DNA of 64,000 bases from Chryseobacterium ginsenosidimutans (GTDB lineage: Bacteria; Bacteroidota; Bacteroidia; Flavobacteriales; Weeksellaceae), in NCBI RefSeq assembly GCF_024807225.1, contig NZ_JANUCO010000001.1:1488001-1552000 (forward strand), written 5' to 3'. This document shows, one piece after another, positions 1-9,389 of the stretch. A program made the translations under genes and the position numbers. The notes under the pieces are model-generated. The model saw nothing but the letters and a program-made list of their open reading frames with translations, had not been told where the DNA came from and did no database searches. The first letter of the stretch is position 1; every line of letters begins with the position of its first letter.

Positions 1-1018
1 TCTAATACCAAAAATTGCAATATCAACGAAGCTATGAAGACTATAAATACTCTTCCAGAAGTAAAAAAACAGAGTAAATATGTAGATTCATTATCTTCTA
101 ATAAGAAACATTTATCGTTTATGATCGATTCTTTGGATATTAAAAAACAACCGTATTATAGAATTAAAACCGGGTATGACGGAGCCACTCATTGGGAGAC
201 ATACACCATTTTTTATGTTGATAAGAACAACTGCGGCAAAATATTGATTGATGAGGTGATTTCAGGAGAAATCATTTCTTTGGAAAAGTGGAGAACATTA
301 AATAAAAAAAAAACTAAAATGAGTGAAAATACCACGGATACTAAAAATATCACATTCTCAGATTTATTCGATGAAGGCAGTAATATAGAATTTACGCCAA
401 CGGATCTCAATAAAACAGAACCCGAAATTCAAGCATTTAAGTCAAAATTGTCAAGCTTTGAATCGTCAAAACCAGAAGCAAGCGATTTCAATATTGATGA
501 CTTGTCATTATTGATTAATAATGAAACATTCAGTAATAATGAAAGATTTATAAACAGTTTCTTGGCTGGAATATTTTATCGGAAAATATTCATTTAAACA
601 AAATATCATTGATAAATTAATGAATTCCGCTCTGGAACAGGAAGACTTTGCAGCAGTAAAAATATTAAGTAAATATTATATCTTTTCTCAAAAACAAATC
701 GATCAGGCAAAAGCCAAGCAAGCTTATAAAAACTCTTTACATGGGAAGTTGGATATCGAAGAGTATTATGATCCAGAGTTTTCTAAAATTGATAATATTT
801 TGACATTTATTACCGCTTTATGTTCAAAAAATTATATTCAGGATCCTGATGGATATACAAATCTTAGAAAAGATAAAACAACAACATCAGAAGTTTTACA
901 AAAAATAAATTCTGGACAGCATATTGATATCTTAGATAATTCAGGAGACTGGTTTTTAATAAAAACTAAAGAGGGAAAGACAGGATATGTGCATAAAAGC
1001 AGAATAAAATCGAGTTAA
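1..1018 (+). CDS. SH3-domain protein, 5'-partial and frameshifted
   Basis: The reading frame is open from the first base, so the true start lies left of the window. It runs to a stop at 597, while the continuation lies in the next frame and ends at 1018. Removing one T from GTTTC at 557-561 joins the two halves into one protein. The last 55 or so residues (LRKDKTTT, then GDWFLIKT and GKTGYVHKSRI) have the pattern of a bacterial SH3 domain, a fold that often binds cell-wall peptides or targets extracellular proteins. The middle is rich in charged residues and was not recognised. The stop is 3 bases before the next lipoprotein gene, which suggests one operon. The frameshift is one of eight of the same kind in this window. 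Function unknown. Confidence 0.7.
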
Positions 1019-1021
1019 GAT

Positions 1022-1888
1022 ATGAAGTCATTATTGTGTTTTTTCATTCTTTCCATTAATATATTTCTTATAGGATGTAAGAAAGGAGAAATTAGTGCAC
1101 AAATTAACAATTCTAAAAAAACACCAGATAGTGTACAAAGTAAAATACAAGAAGAGGAGAATAAAACGGTAACTAATGATTCTCAATCATTTGTATTAAG
1201 CTGCGGCTCGGGATGCGCAATGACGTATGTGTCAGAAAACATAACAGGTAATCTTCCTGAACTAAAAGTTAAATTCAAAGTAGAAATGTATGTTGACGAA
1301 AAATTATCGGATACTTATAACGAAGTTTATATATTTTCCTATGATCAATCAAATCAAATAGAGGATGTACATCTTGAAGGGAAAAATGAGAACGTTCTCA
1401 AAACATTACTACCCACTGCACAAATATCGTTCAGGGATTTTGCAAAAGAGTTGGTGAAAAAAAATAGTAATAAAGAATCATCAACAGCATTAAAAATTAT
1501 TTATAACAAAAAAAATGATCCCAAAACAGCTTCATACGAGACCATAGAAACATCTTCTGTTAAAGGATTGGAAAAATATAGTTGTAACGAACAGAAAACA
1601 AGATACATATCGATTCCTAGTAAATCGGATATAAAGCTTTTTTTAATCCCTCAGGACTGCGGAGATTTTCAGTACAGATATTATTTGATTGCTATTAAAG
1701 ATAATAAGGTAACTGGTAATCTATATGTTGATGGCGAATGGTATGAACCAGATAACGAAGAAGATAAAGAATTGCGATCTTTTTCAATAGACAGTCAATA
1801 CAATATATTGGTGAAAATTCAAACAGCCGATTCTTCGAAATCAGAAAATTACAGTATTAAAGATAACGGTAGCTTTATTAAAAATTAA
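1022..1888 (+). CDS. Lipoprotein of unknown function
   Basis: This 288-residue protein opens with a hydrophobic signal segment ending in LIGCKK, a lipobox with Cys at about residue 19, so it should be lipid-anchored in the envelope. A charged, low-complexity linker (residues 20-55) follows, then a mature domain with a Cys pair (SCGSGCAM) near residue 60 and further Cys residues near 187 and 213. I do not recognise the family. It starts 3 bases after the preceding SH3-domain gene, so the two are probably co-transcribed. Confidence 0.75.
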   Translation: MKSLLCFFILSINIFLIGCKKGEISAQINNSKKTPDSVQSKIQEEENKTVTNDSQSFVLSCGSGCAMTYVSENITGNLPELKVKFKVEMYVDEKLSDTYNEVYIFSYDQSNQIEDVHLEGKNENVLKTLLPTAQISFRDFAKELVKKNSNKESSTALKIIYNKKNDPKTASYETIETSSVKGLEKYSCNEQKTRYISIPSKSDIKLFLIPQDCGDFQYRYYLIAIKDNKVTGNLYVDGEWYEPDNEEDKELRSFSIDSQYNILVKIQTADSSKSENYSIKDNGSFIKN

Positions 1889-1955
1889 ATTTGTAAAAAA
1901 TGTAACCTATTTTGCCAGCCTACAAAGCAAAAACAAGCTAATTATTTTATCAAGA

Positions 1956-2897
1956 ATGAATAGAATCTCTTTATTAATATTAATTACTATTTTATTTTCT
2001 TGTAAGGCTTTATCACAGGAAAAGACAGGAAATACGTTTGAAACATACGTAAACAACAAAGCCTACTTCATCAAAACTTTTGACATCAATAAAGATGGAA
2101 TTCCAGATAAAATTGTGAGCAGTGTGGCTTATCAAGGGGAAGATTTATTTGTGTTTTTCAGCGAAAAATCTGGTGGTTATCATCTTTCTTTGGAAGCGAC
2201 GAACTTTTCTGAAGATGGAGGGAATATAATTAAAGATATTTATGAAATTCCTAATAGTAAAGGTTTTACTGTAAAAACGTATTTTCCGGATCGTGGATAT
2301 TCCGAAAAAGAATTCAATATTATCCCTGAAAATAATACGTGGGTTCTTAAAAATATTATTTATAAAACAATGTCTGATGTTTCAGAGAATGCCGTGAAAT
2401 ATATTTGTGATGTTACTCAGAATATTAATATTACAAAATCCGGATGGTCAGGTAAACTTAATTCCATTCCTGAAGAAAACGAAAGAAGTAAAAAATGTCG
2501 CACAGAAAATGTTTCCAGCGCTGCAATAGTGAACAGTGTACGAAATAATGTGGCAATAACTGCAAAAATAGCTCAGTCGGACAAGGAGTGGATTGGCAAC
2601 TACACAGGTCGTTTTCTTAGAATGAAAGAAGAATCCGGTGATCCTCGGGGTTGGGGGCAGATTTCGGTTAAAATTGATGGTAATTCGGCTAAGTTTCAGT
2701 TAGACAGTTATATAGAAAATATCAAAAAAGATTTAATAGTAATAAATACAACGGCAGATGAGATAACACTTGCTGAAAAAGATAATAAAAAATCGACATT
2801 TACAATTTCCAAAAAACAAAATAAATATATACTAAAAAGCGCTTTTATCGATCAAACCGTAGGGGAAAAAAGCGCATATGAGCTGGAAAAGAAATAA
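1956..2897 (+). CDS. Lipoprotein with C-terminal DUF5991-like domain
   Basis: A 313-residue protein with an N-terminal hydrophobic segment and lipobox LFSCKA (Cys near residue 16). Residues 40-130 hold a DINKDGIPDK stretch, a calcium-loop-like D-x-N-x-D-x-I-x-D pattern seen in FG-GAP and dockerin-like repeats. The C-terminal 100 residues (from WIGNYTGRF) resemble the small beta-rich DUF5991 domain of Bacteroidetes and Proteobacteria lipoproteins. Envelope-anchored; activity unknown. It lies between other lipoprotein genes just left of the secretion island. The family assignment is from memory of its motif pattern and was not searched. Confidence 0.65.
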   Translation: MNRISLLILITILFSCKALSQEKTGNTFETYVNNKAYFIKTFDINKDGIPDKIVSSVAYQGEDLFVFFSEKSGGYHLSLEATNFSEDGGNIIKDIYEIPNSKGFTVKTYFPDRGYSEKEFNIIPENNTWVLKNIIYKTMSDVSENAVKYICDVTQNINITKSGWSGKLNSIPEENERSKKCRTENVSSAAIVNSVRNNVAITAKIAQSDKEWIGNYTGRFLRMKEESGDPRGWGQISVKIDGNSAKFQLDSYIENIKKDLIVINTTADEITLAEKDNKKSTFTISKKQNKYILKSAFIDQTVGEKSAYELEKK

Positions 2898-3057
2898 AAT
2901 AAAGCGAACAAGAAAATAACAAAAAGAGGTTGTGCTTGCTGCATGATCTCTTTTTAGCTTTCAGAATTATTTTTTTGAATTAAATTAAAATAAAAATATT
3001 TTAGATTAAAATTTATGGTATTTTTGATCAAATAATCACATTAAAAAGTAACCCTTT

Positions 3058-3588
3058 ATGATTAGAAAAAACTTTATTGGTCTTTGTCTTTTGGCAGGAC
3101 TTTCTGTGATCTCATGTAATAAAAACGAATCAAAGCATGGAAAAAACAAAGCCGATTCGTCTATTGTTTCTCAATCTGAAAATCATACTTCAGAGGCTGT
3201 TAAGAAACAGGATTCTGCCGAAAACGATCCTGAAAAGATTGAAAATGCAGAAGAAAAAGATCCGAAATCCACAGTTTCCAAAACGCTGGTTGAAGGGAAA
3301 TTTGTTGCAAATACCTGTGATGGCGGAAGATTTTCTATGGAATTTAAAAATGTAGACGGGAAACCGACTTTTAAAATTTTCGATAAGACAAAAATAATTG
3401 CTGCAGGCAATGTTTCCTCCGAAAGTGATGAAAAAACAGGCGAAATAACTGCCGTTACCATGGGAGAAATCGGTGGTTTGTATGAAGGAGATAAAATTGT
3501 GGTTCAGAATTCAGGAAATTCAATGAACGAATTTGAGCATTTTTCGCAATGTGGCGACAAATATCTCGAATTTATTAAACAGAAATAA
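3058..3588 (+). CDS. Small lipoprotein, unknown function
   Basis: A 176-residue lipoprotein: the signal ends in SVISCNKN, with Cys at residue 20. A long acidic and lysine-rich linker (about residues 22-80) then leads to a compact C-terminal domain with one Cys in NTCDGGRF and another in SQCGDKYL, which could pair as a disulphide. A rho-independent terminator follows within 60 bases. Family not recognised. Confidence 0.65.
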   Translation: MIRKNFIGLCLLAGLSVISCNKNESKHGKNKADSSIVSQSENHTSEAVKKQDSAENDPEKIENAEEKDPKSTVSKTLVEGKFVANTCDGGRFSMEFKNVDGKPTFKIFDKTKIIAAGNVSSESDEKTGEITAVTMGEIGGLYEGDKIVVQNSGNSMNEFEHFSQCGDKYLEFIKQK

Positions 3589-3609
3589 TTAGTAATGGTT
3601 TATAAGTAA

Positions 3610-3641
3610 GCAGCATGCGGTTTTGTGTGCTGTTTTTTTTT
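3610..3641 (+). terminator. Rho-independent terminator after lipoprotein gene
   Basis: A short inverted repeat (CAGCA and TGCTG arms) is followed by a run of nine T, 22-53 bases past the stop of the lipoprotein gene. Confidence 0.6.
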
Positions 3642-3659
3642 GCTTAAAAATAATTAACA

Positions 3660-3930
3660 GAAAACTTTATTAGAAGCTATTTCCCGCTTTCCGCACTCGC
3701 TATTTTGTTTGTTTCGTTGCGGCGGCTTTGCCGCCGCAACGAAACAAACAAAATGAGCTCAAACAATTGCTCCAATCGGGGCTAGGAATTTTGTTGTTCT
3801 TTCAACAGTTGGAAATAAACCCGTAGTTTGTCATTCGATAGGAATCCAGGCGCGAATCTTCCATAATTATTTTCTAAAGCAACCGAAGCCTTGACAAGGC
3901 TCATTCAACACCCTGTTTGTCATTCTTAAA
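3660..3930. repeat. Intergenic dispersed repeat, copy 1
   Basis: This stretch has no credible gene. It carries phrases that recur in the other intergenic repeat at 53.2-53.55 kb: TAGAAGCTATTTCC near 3671 (reverse complement near 53537), CGGGGCTAGGA near 3778 (CGGGCTAGGA near 53282), CCTTGACAAGGCTCA near 3891 (near 53389), and a CAACA-CTGTTT-TCATTCTT phrase near 3907 (CAACATTCTGTTTATCATCC near 53324). The order and wording suggest a degenerate repeat family of the genome, not a coding region. The 53-bp palindrome at 3702 sits inside it. Confidence 0.55.
3702..3754. repeat. Perfect 53-bp palindrome
   Basis: Two perfectly complementary 25-base arms are separated by a TTT loop. The inner part of the stem is GC-rich (GCGGCGGC and GCCGCCGC) in otherwise AT-rich DNA, and the outer part is TTTTGTTTGTTTCG. 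No T run follows on the plus strand, so it is not a standard terminator. It lies within the dispersed intergenic repeat. Confidence 0.9.
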
Positions 3931-4065
3931 TAACTTTACACCAAATCTAAAAGAAAAAAAGAGCTAAAACTAATTTTAAAAAAGCTTAAAATTAAATCCC
4001 TAAAAACTATTTTGTAAAATAGAATTTTTAGCCTAAATTAGGTAGAGCCAAAAAAACAAAAATAT

Positions 4066-5028
4066 ATGATTGTTCATTTTATCCTTTCCGGAGAAACGCT
4101 GGAAAGTATATCTGAAGAAATTAATCTCGAAAACCCACAATATCTTAAAGAATTTCACAATACACATTGTGCAAGAGAAGATCTTATATCCGATCAGTTA
4201 ATTCCGCGTAGAAAACTTTTGATTCCCGATCTCAATAAAATAAAGGAGTATAACAGTAAAAATGATGCGCCCTTCAAAAATCCCAGATTAAATCCCGAAA
4301 TCCCTTTCAATCCTGAAAATTTCAGCAAAATATATTCAGTTATAAACACAGAAATTACAGAGAACGAACTGGAAAAAAGAAGCAATATTCTTTCGTACAC
4401 GGTTTCTGTAAAATGGATCAAAAAAGAAGGATCTTTCCATATTTTTCACTTATTTAAAAACAATTTTTCCGACGAACATGGAAGTATGATGGCAGATCTT
4501 GCGTCACAATCCATCCGTTCTCTCCATCCGATTGAGGTAAAAACAGATGATAAAGGTGAAATTGTAAGTGTTACATTAACTCAGGAAACGATCAGTAATT
4601 TTGGGAAGATCAAGGAACGATTATACGATCTTTTCTCCGATAAATACGCGAAAATTTATCTTGAGGAGTTTGAATTTGCTGTTTTAGATAAAGACTTATT
4701 TAATGACAGAATGAAAGAAGATGTTTTTATTAAAACCTATTTTGCATCTTTGAGAAATAAGTTTACCAATGGAAAATCTTACTTTACACAAACGATCGGA
4801 GAAGAAAATATTCCTATTGTTATTCATCAAAAAGTTGAAAATCCGGAATATGATGAGGAAATTGTTCTCCAACAAAACATAATTTTCCCTGAAAAAGATA
4901 AAAGCTTCACAGGAAAATATACGCTTTACATAGAAACAGGAATGGTAAAAGAATTTGAAATTCAGTACAATATTTCTCAGTTTGGTGCGAAAAATTCTAG
5001 CTTTTTTATTGTTAAAGAATTGTCTTAG
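4066..5028 (+). CDS. LysM-like protein of the T6SS island
   Basis: A 320-residue protein without signal peptide. Residues 1-55 look like a divergent LysM module: HFILSGETLESISEEINL, followed by a short helix and LIPRRKLLIPDL, which matches the usual GETL-x-S-I ... L-x-P-G-x-x-L-x-I-P rhythm. LysM modules generally bind peptidoglycan, but similar modules also occur in phage and secretion-spike proteins. The remaining 260 residues are not recognised. It lies directly upstream of a tssD gene and the ClpV gene, so a T6SSiii role such as spike, baseplate or cell-wall contact is plausible. That role is inferred from position. Confidence 0.6.
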   Translation: MIVHFILSGETLESISEEINLENPQYLKEFHNTHCAREDLISDQLIPRRKLLIPDLNKIKEYNSKNDAPFKNPRLNPEIPFNPENFSKIYSVINTEITENELEKRSNILSYTVSVKWIKKEGSFHIFHLFKNNFSDEHGSMMADLASQSIRSLHPIEVKTDDKGEIVSVTLTQETISNFGKIKERLYDLFSDKYAKIYLEEFEFAVLDKDLFNDRMKEDVFIKTYFASLRNKFTNGKSYFTQTIGEENIPIVIHQKVENPEYDEEIVLQQNIIFPEKDKSFTGKYTLYIETGMVKEFEIQYNISQFGAKNSSFFIVKELS

Positions 5029-5075
5029 ACTCCTTTAAACAAAAGAAATATTACATAAATGTTAAATCTATTGTC

Positions 5076-5166
5076 GTAGAATTACTACATCAAATCGTAG
5101 AAATACTACAAAAATTAAGATTGAGGTTGAAAAGCTTTCAGAAAGAAATTCCCTGTCCTATCTTTG
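5076..5166 (+). promoter_or_regulatory. tssD1 promoter with tandem GTAG-N5-CTAC operator
   Basis: Two copies of GTAGAANTACTAC lie at 5076-5088 and 5097-5109, 21 bases apart. They are followed after 26 bases by TTTC (5136-5139), 19 bases of spacer and TATCTTTG (5159-5166), a match to the Bacteroidetes -7 element TAnnTTTG. The -33 element is non-consensus (TTTC instead of TTTG), as expected for an activated promoter. The same arrangement with identical spacings precedes the second tssD gene. Confidence 0.75.
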
Positions 5167-5218
5167 TTAAACAATCACCGAATCACAAAATATTATTAAC
5201 GATTAAAATTTACCAATC

Positions 5219-5623
5219 ATGGCAGCAAATTCAAGAGGAATCTTAAAATTCAACGGAGGCGAAGGTCAAAAATTATTAAAGCTAAACTACAGTGTATCAA
5301 GATCTACGGATGTATCTGGTAGAGTGGCTTCAGACCCATCAAACGCATTGATCAAACTTACAGTAGAAGCTACTGAAAAATCAGACATCTTAGAAAGTTT
5401 ACTAAACGGAAAGTATAAACCTACAACAGGAGAAATTACTTTCAACAAATCTCACGAAGAAGGTACTTTAATTACTCTGAAGTGGACAAACGGATACGTT
5501 ATTCAGCATGAAGTAGACTTCGACGCAGTAGACGAAAACAGTATGTTGATCAGCTTTATCGTAAGCGCCGAAACAATTGACTACGGAAATTCTAATTTCG
5601 ACGGTTTTTGGCCAACAGCTTAG
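5219..5623 (+). CDS. tssD: T6SS tube protein TssD (Hcp), copy 1
   Basis: A 134-residue protein of the Bacteroidetes T6SSiii tube-protein family. It forms hexameric rings that stack into the inner tube carrying effectors. The opening MAANSRGILKF and the region GEITFNKSHEEGTL are characteristic of the family, and the length is normal. It differs from the second copy at 15121 by only a few substitutions in the first 120 residues (Leu/Val near 48, KWTN/GWKN near 85) plus a different tail (NFDGFWPTA here). It has its own promoter with operator and its own terminator, so it is a single-gene unit. The C-terminal tail difference may change effector loading (inference). Confidence 0.93.
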   Translation: MAANSRGILKFNGGEGQKLLKLNYSVSRSTDVSGRVASDPSNALIKLTVEATEKSDILESLLNGKYKPTTGEITFNKSHEEGTLITLKWTNGYVIQHEVDFDAVDENSMLISFIVSAETIDYGNSNFDGFWPTA

Positions 5624-5654
5624 AAAAATTTTACAAGTTAACATTCATAAAAAG

Positions 5655-5685
5655 AAAGACTGTCCCTTTAAGACGGTCTTTTTTT
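5655..5685 (+). terminator. Terminator after tssD1
   Basis: Hairpin arms AAAGACTGTC and GACGGTCTTT around CCCTTTAA, followed by a T run, about 30 bases past the tssD1 stop. Confidence 0.7.
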
Positions 5686-5908
5686 ACCACCAACATATGG
5701 TATATCTGATGGTAATTTGTTATGCTAAGAATAAAATTGGTTTGTCACATTATCAAGACATATTATTATGTTCTGAAAAAAAACTAATATCTTAGTAAAC
5801 AATAAAAGTTCAGACGATTATGGATTAATTTTTGCTGATATTTAGCCAAAACATAATCGATGAAGCCACCAAAATCAGAGATAATATTAATTTTGAGAAA
5901 AAATACAC

Positions 5909-8404
5909 ATGGGAGTACTAGTAACCAATGAGACTGTAAAACAGCTTTTTCATATTGCACAATCCATCGCGAGGGAAAATTATAACGGAACTTACGGCGG
6001 ACCGCATATTTTGCAGGCTTTAATGCATAAAGATATTGGTCTTAATGAGTTTTTGAAAAGTATTGATAAAGATCCGGGATATTTCTACGAATGGGCAGAT
6101 GTACGAATCGAAGATTATCCCAAAACAACACATCTTCCCAACGATATTGGTGAGGATGAATTTGTTGATAATATCGTTGAAGAAGCAGATGATATCCGTT
6201 TAAAATTAGGATTGGATGAGATTACTCCGGTTTGTATTTTAACGGCTATTGTAAAACCTCAGGTTGCTTTTACACTGCAACAGCTTAAATCTCTGCCGCT
6301 TAGAGAGCATGAGATTTTCAATTTATACAGAAAAGATACACCCTACGAAACTTCGGATAACGGAGAATTTTCTTCAATTTTTTCAAACGGATCAGAGTAT
6401 TCGGATAATTCTTTTCCGTCTATTAAAAGTTATTGTGTCGACAGAACGGCTCAGGCAAGAAAGGGCGAGTTGGAAAACATTATCGGAAGAGATAAAGAAC
6501 TCAGAATGTTGGTTGAAATTCTTTGCCGAAGAACCAAACCGAATGTCATCATCATCGGAGAACCGGGAGTTGGAAAAACGGCTTTAGTAGAAGGTTTCGC
6601 TACCGAAATTATTAAAGGAAACGTGCCTGAAATGTTGAAAAACGGAACGCTTTTAGAGCTTGACACAGGAGCCTTATTAGCCGGAACTTCTTATAAAGGC
6701 GAAATTGAAGATCGTCTTAAAAAAGTAATTAATGAATGTAAAAAGATCGAAAAAGCCATTCTTTTTATTGATGAAATTCACACGCTTTTAGATCCGAAAG
6801 GAAGCATCGGAAATGTTGCTAATTTGTTGAAGCCTGAATTGGCAAGAGGTGAAATCACCGTAATCGGAGCAACAACTCAGGAAGAATATAGAAAAATTAT
6901 AGAGCCGGAACAGGCTTTCAATCGTCGTTTTGAAGTTTTAACAGTGAATGAGCCGGATGAAAAAACCTGCGTTAAAATGATCGACGTTTTATTAGACGGC
7001 TACAAAAAACACCACGGAATTGAAGTGGAGAAAAACGCTATTCCGGAATGTGTTCGTTTGGCAAAAAGGTATGCAAAAGGTAAAAAATTGCCTGATGCAG
7101 CAATCGACTTGCTAGACAGAACAATGGCGGCGATCAAAATGCTTGATGAACTTTCAGAAAAAGAACTGGAAAGCTGGAAAGTAACCTATGAAGCGCTTCA
7201 AAACGAAGAATATTTCGACGAAAAAGATAAAGCCGACGAATTGGTCTGGAATTATAATTTGTTGAGAGATAAGATCAGCCCGATTTTGTGGGGATCTTTG
7301 AGTGAACAGCCGCAAATTGACAATTCAATGCCGGTTGATCAGATTCAAAAAATTATTGAAGACAGCTACGCAGAACTATTACAGCATGCATCAAAAAAGA
7401 GAGAAAAGGTTGACCGTTTGGAATTAGCGGCTGTAATGGCGGCAAAAACAAACATTCCGATCGGTAAAATCCAAGCTCAGGAAAAAGAAAAGCTTCTGAA
7501 TATGGAAGGGCTTTTACTAAACAGAGTTGTCGGTCAGGATCACGCATTAAAAATTCTTTCTGATGCCATCGTTGAAAATCGAAGCGGATTGAATAAACCG
7601 GGACAGCCAATCGGTTCGTTCTTCCTTTTAGGACCGACAGGAACAGGAAAAACGGAACTGGCAAAATCTATGGCAGAGTTGCTTTTTAATGATGAAAAAG
7701 CGATGGTTCGTTTCGATATGTCAGAATTTAAAGAAGAACATTCAGCGGCGCTTTTATACGGTGCTCCTCCGGGATATGTCGGTTATGAGGAAGGAGGAAT
7801 GTTGGTGAATAAAATCCGTCAGCAGCCTTATACGGTTGTTTTATTTGATGAAATTGAAAAAGCGCATCATTCTGTTTTTGATGTCTTTTTACAGATCATG
7901 GATGAAGGGAAAGTGCATGATAAGCTTGGAAAAGAAGGTGATTTCAGCAATGCAATTATTTTATTTACGTCAAATATCGGAAGCGAGGAAATTGTAAAGC
8001 AGTTTGAAGAAGGTAAAATCCCGGAATCAAAATCATTAATGCAGATTATGTCTAATTCAGGGCGTTTTAGACCGGAATTTTTGGCAAGAATTACAGAAAT
8101 TATTCCTTTTGCACCAATTACAGAATCTATTGCGGAGAGAATTTTTAATATTCAGTTAAAATCACTTCATACTTCATTGATGAGATTAGGAATGAGCTTA
8201 AAAATCAGTGATGAAGCAGTGAAAAACTTAGCTTTAGGAGGATTTAGCAGTAAATATGGAGCAAGACAAATTTCCGGAGTGATAAGATCTCAACTGGCAA
8301 GACCGATCTCCAAAATGATTGTAAGAGAAGAAGTAAAATCCGGACAGACCCTTCATGTAGACTGGAATTCGGAAGAGGAAAAACTTAACTGGAAAGTAGA
8401 TTAA
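5909..8404 (+). CDS. tssH: ClpV-type AAA+ ATPase TssH
   Basis: An 831-residue two-ring AAA+ ATPase. The first 150 residues are a Clp N-terminal helical domain. The first AAA module has Walker A GEPGVGKTA at about residue 217 and Walker B LFIDEIH near 285. The second has Walker A GPTGTGKTE at about 575 and VVLFDEIEKAHH near 645, and a ClpB-type C-terminal D2-small domain closes the protein. In T6SS this ATPase disassembles the contracted sheath for recycling. Its place between tssD and vgrG genes supports TssH over a housekeeping ClpB or ClpC. The N-domain divergence from ClpB fits, but function was not tested. It lies 285 bases downstream of tssD1 past a terminator and so needs its own promoter. 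Confidence 0.9.
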   Translation: MGVLVTNETVKQLFHIAQSIARENYNGTYGGPHILQALMHKDIGLNEFLKSIDKDPGYFYEWADVRIEDYPKTTHLPNDIGEDEFVDNIVEEADDIRLKLGLDEITPVCILTAIVKPQVAFTLQQLKSLPLREHEIFNLYRKDTPYETSDNGEFSSIFSNGSEYSDNSFPSIKSYCVDRTAQARKGELENIIGRDKELRMLVEILCRRTKPNVIIIGEPGVGKTALVEGFATEIIKGNVPEMLKNGTLLELDTGALLAGTSYKGEIEDRLKKVINECKKIEKAILFIDEIHTLLDPKGSIGNVANLLKPELARGEITVIGATTQEEYRKIIEPEQAFNRRFEVLTVNEPDEKTCVKMIDVLLDGYKKHHGIEVEKNAIPECVRLAKRYAKGKKLPDAAIDLLDRTMAAIKMLDELSEKELESWKVTYEALQNEEYFDEKDKADELVWNYNLLRDKISPILWGSLSEQPQIDNSMPVDQIQKIIEDSYAELLQHASKKREKVDRLELAAVMAAKTNIPIGKIQAQEKEKLLNMEGLLLNRVVGQDHALKILSDAIVENRSGLNKPGQPIGSFFLLGPTGTGKTELAKSMAELLFNDEKAMVRFDMSEFKEEHSAALLYGAPPGYVGYEEGGMLVNKIRQQPYTVVLFDEIEKAHHSVFDVFLQIMDEGKVHDKLGKEGDFSNAIILFTSNIGSEEIVKQFEEGKIPESKSLMQIMSNSGRFRPEFLARITEIIPFAPITESIAERIFNIQLKSLHTSLMRLGMSLKISDEAVKNLALGGFSSKYGARQISGVIRSQLARPISKMIVREEVKSGQTLHVDWNSEEEKLNWKVD

Positions 8405-8472
8405 AGTAAAAAAAATTAAGATAAACAGGTAAAGAAAGCAAGAATTAACCTTCTTTGCCAAAACTAAAAATA

Positions 8473-9342
8473 ATGAAACCAAATCTCAAAAATATCTTAT
8501 TAACAGCAGTTTTACTGATGGGTTCACAACTCGTGAATGCACAGTTTCTTTCGGCTTCTGATACTTCGGAAAGCAGTGTTAAAAGATATAAGAATATCAT
8601 TAATGCCAATAAAGATATTGTAGATTTTATAGAATATTCTTTGGTGGAAAAAGGTTTGCCGAGACATCTGAGAAATCTAGCTTTAATTGAATCTCATTTT
8701 GACAGGAAAATCACTTCCGGAGCCGGAGCAGTCGGAGTGTGGCAGTTTATGACCTCTCATGCCAATCATTATGGATTAACGGAACAAAACAGAACCGATC
8801 TTTATAAAAGTACCAAAACAGCAGCAATTTCCCTGACCAATTTGTATAAAAAATATAACAATTGGGTAACGGTAGTTGCAGCTTACAATTGTGGTGAAGG
8901 AAATATCGCCAAAGCAATGGCAGCGGCAAATTCTACTCAATATCATATTTTTTATAAATATCTTCCTGAAGAAACCATTAATCATGTTAAAAAATACCTG
9001 AACGCGTGTTACGCAACCGGAGAATTACAAAGCGTTTTGAGTGATTACAATTCGTCCAGAATGAATACGGTTTTCTTTGTAAATGGAGGAAGCAATAAAG
9101 ATCTGGGAGGGTTTTCTGAAACTGAAATTAATGCAGGTTTTAGTTTAAATATCATTGCAGACGAACTGGATGTGGAAGTAAACAAACTCCTTTCATGGAA
9201 TCCTGGAATTCAGGAAGAACTGCAACAGACAGGCGAAAGTACATTGCATCTGCCAATAGATCTGATGCCTGATTTTTTATTAAGAAAGACAAAAATACTT
9301 TCAAGATCAATGAAAGAAGGAAATACAACAAACACCAAATAA
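8473..9342 (+). CDS. Lytic transglycosylase (SLT family), MltD-like
   Basis: A secreted peptidoglycan hydrolase of about 289 residues. ATG at 8473 is chosen because it opens a clean signal peptide ending VNAQ. The upstream TTG at 8455 adds a charged extension. The transglycosylase domain has the catalytic Glu in LALIESHFD, then SGAGAVGVWQFM and VVAAYNCGEGNIAKAM, all hallmark motifs of goose-lysozyme-like SLT enzymes of the MltD type. The C-terminal part (INAGFSLNIIADEL ... LLSWNPGI) resembles a LysM module. It follows tssH closely and precedes vgrG1. Its likely role is opening the cell wall for secretion-apparatus assembly (inference from position). Confidence 0.85.
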   Translation: MKPNLKNILLTAVLLMGSQLVNAQFLSASDTSESSVKRYKNIINANKDIVDFIEYSLVEKGLPRHLRNLALIESHFDRKITSGAGAVGVWQFMTSHANHYGLTEQNRTDLYKSTKTAAISLTNLYKKYNNWVTVVAAYNCGEGNIAKAMAAANSTQYHIFYKYLPEETINHVKKYLNACYATGELQSVLSDYNSSRMNTVFFVNGGSNKDLGGFSETEINAGFSLNIIADELDVEVNKLLSWNPGIQEELQQTGESTLHLPIDLMPDFLLRKTKILSRSMKEGNTTNTK

Positions 9343-9389
9343 TACGAACACTAAGCGATAATGTTTAACCTATCCAAATCACAGGTAAT

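Noticed and set aside
3641..4065. CRISPR array or coding gene in the 3.6-4.0 kb gap
   Set aside because: No regularly spaced direct repeats and no ORF; only the palindrome and degenerate repeat phrases were found.
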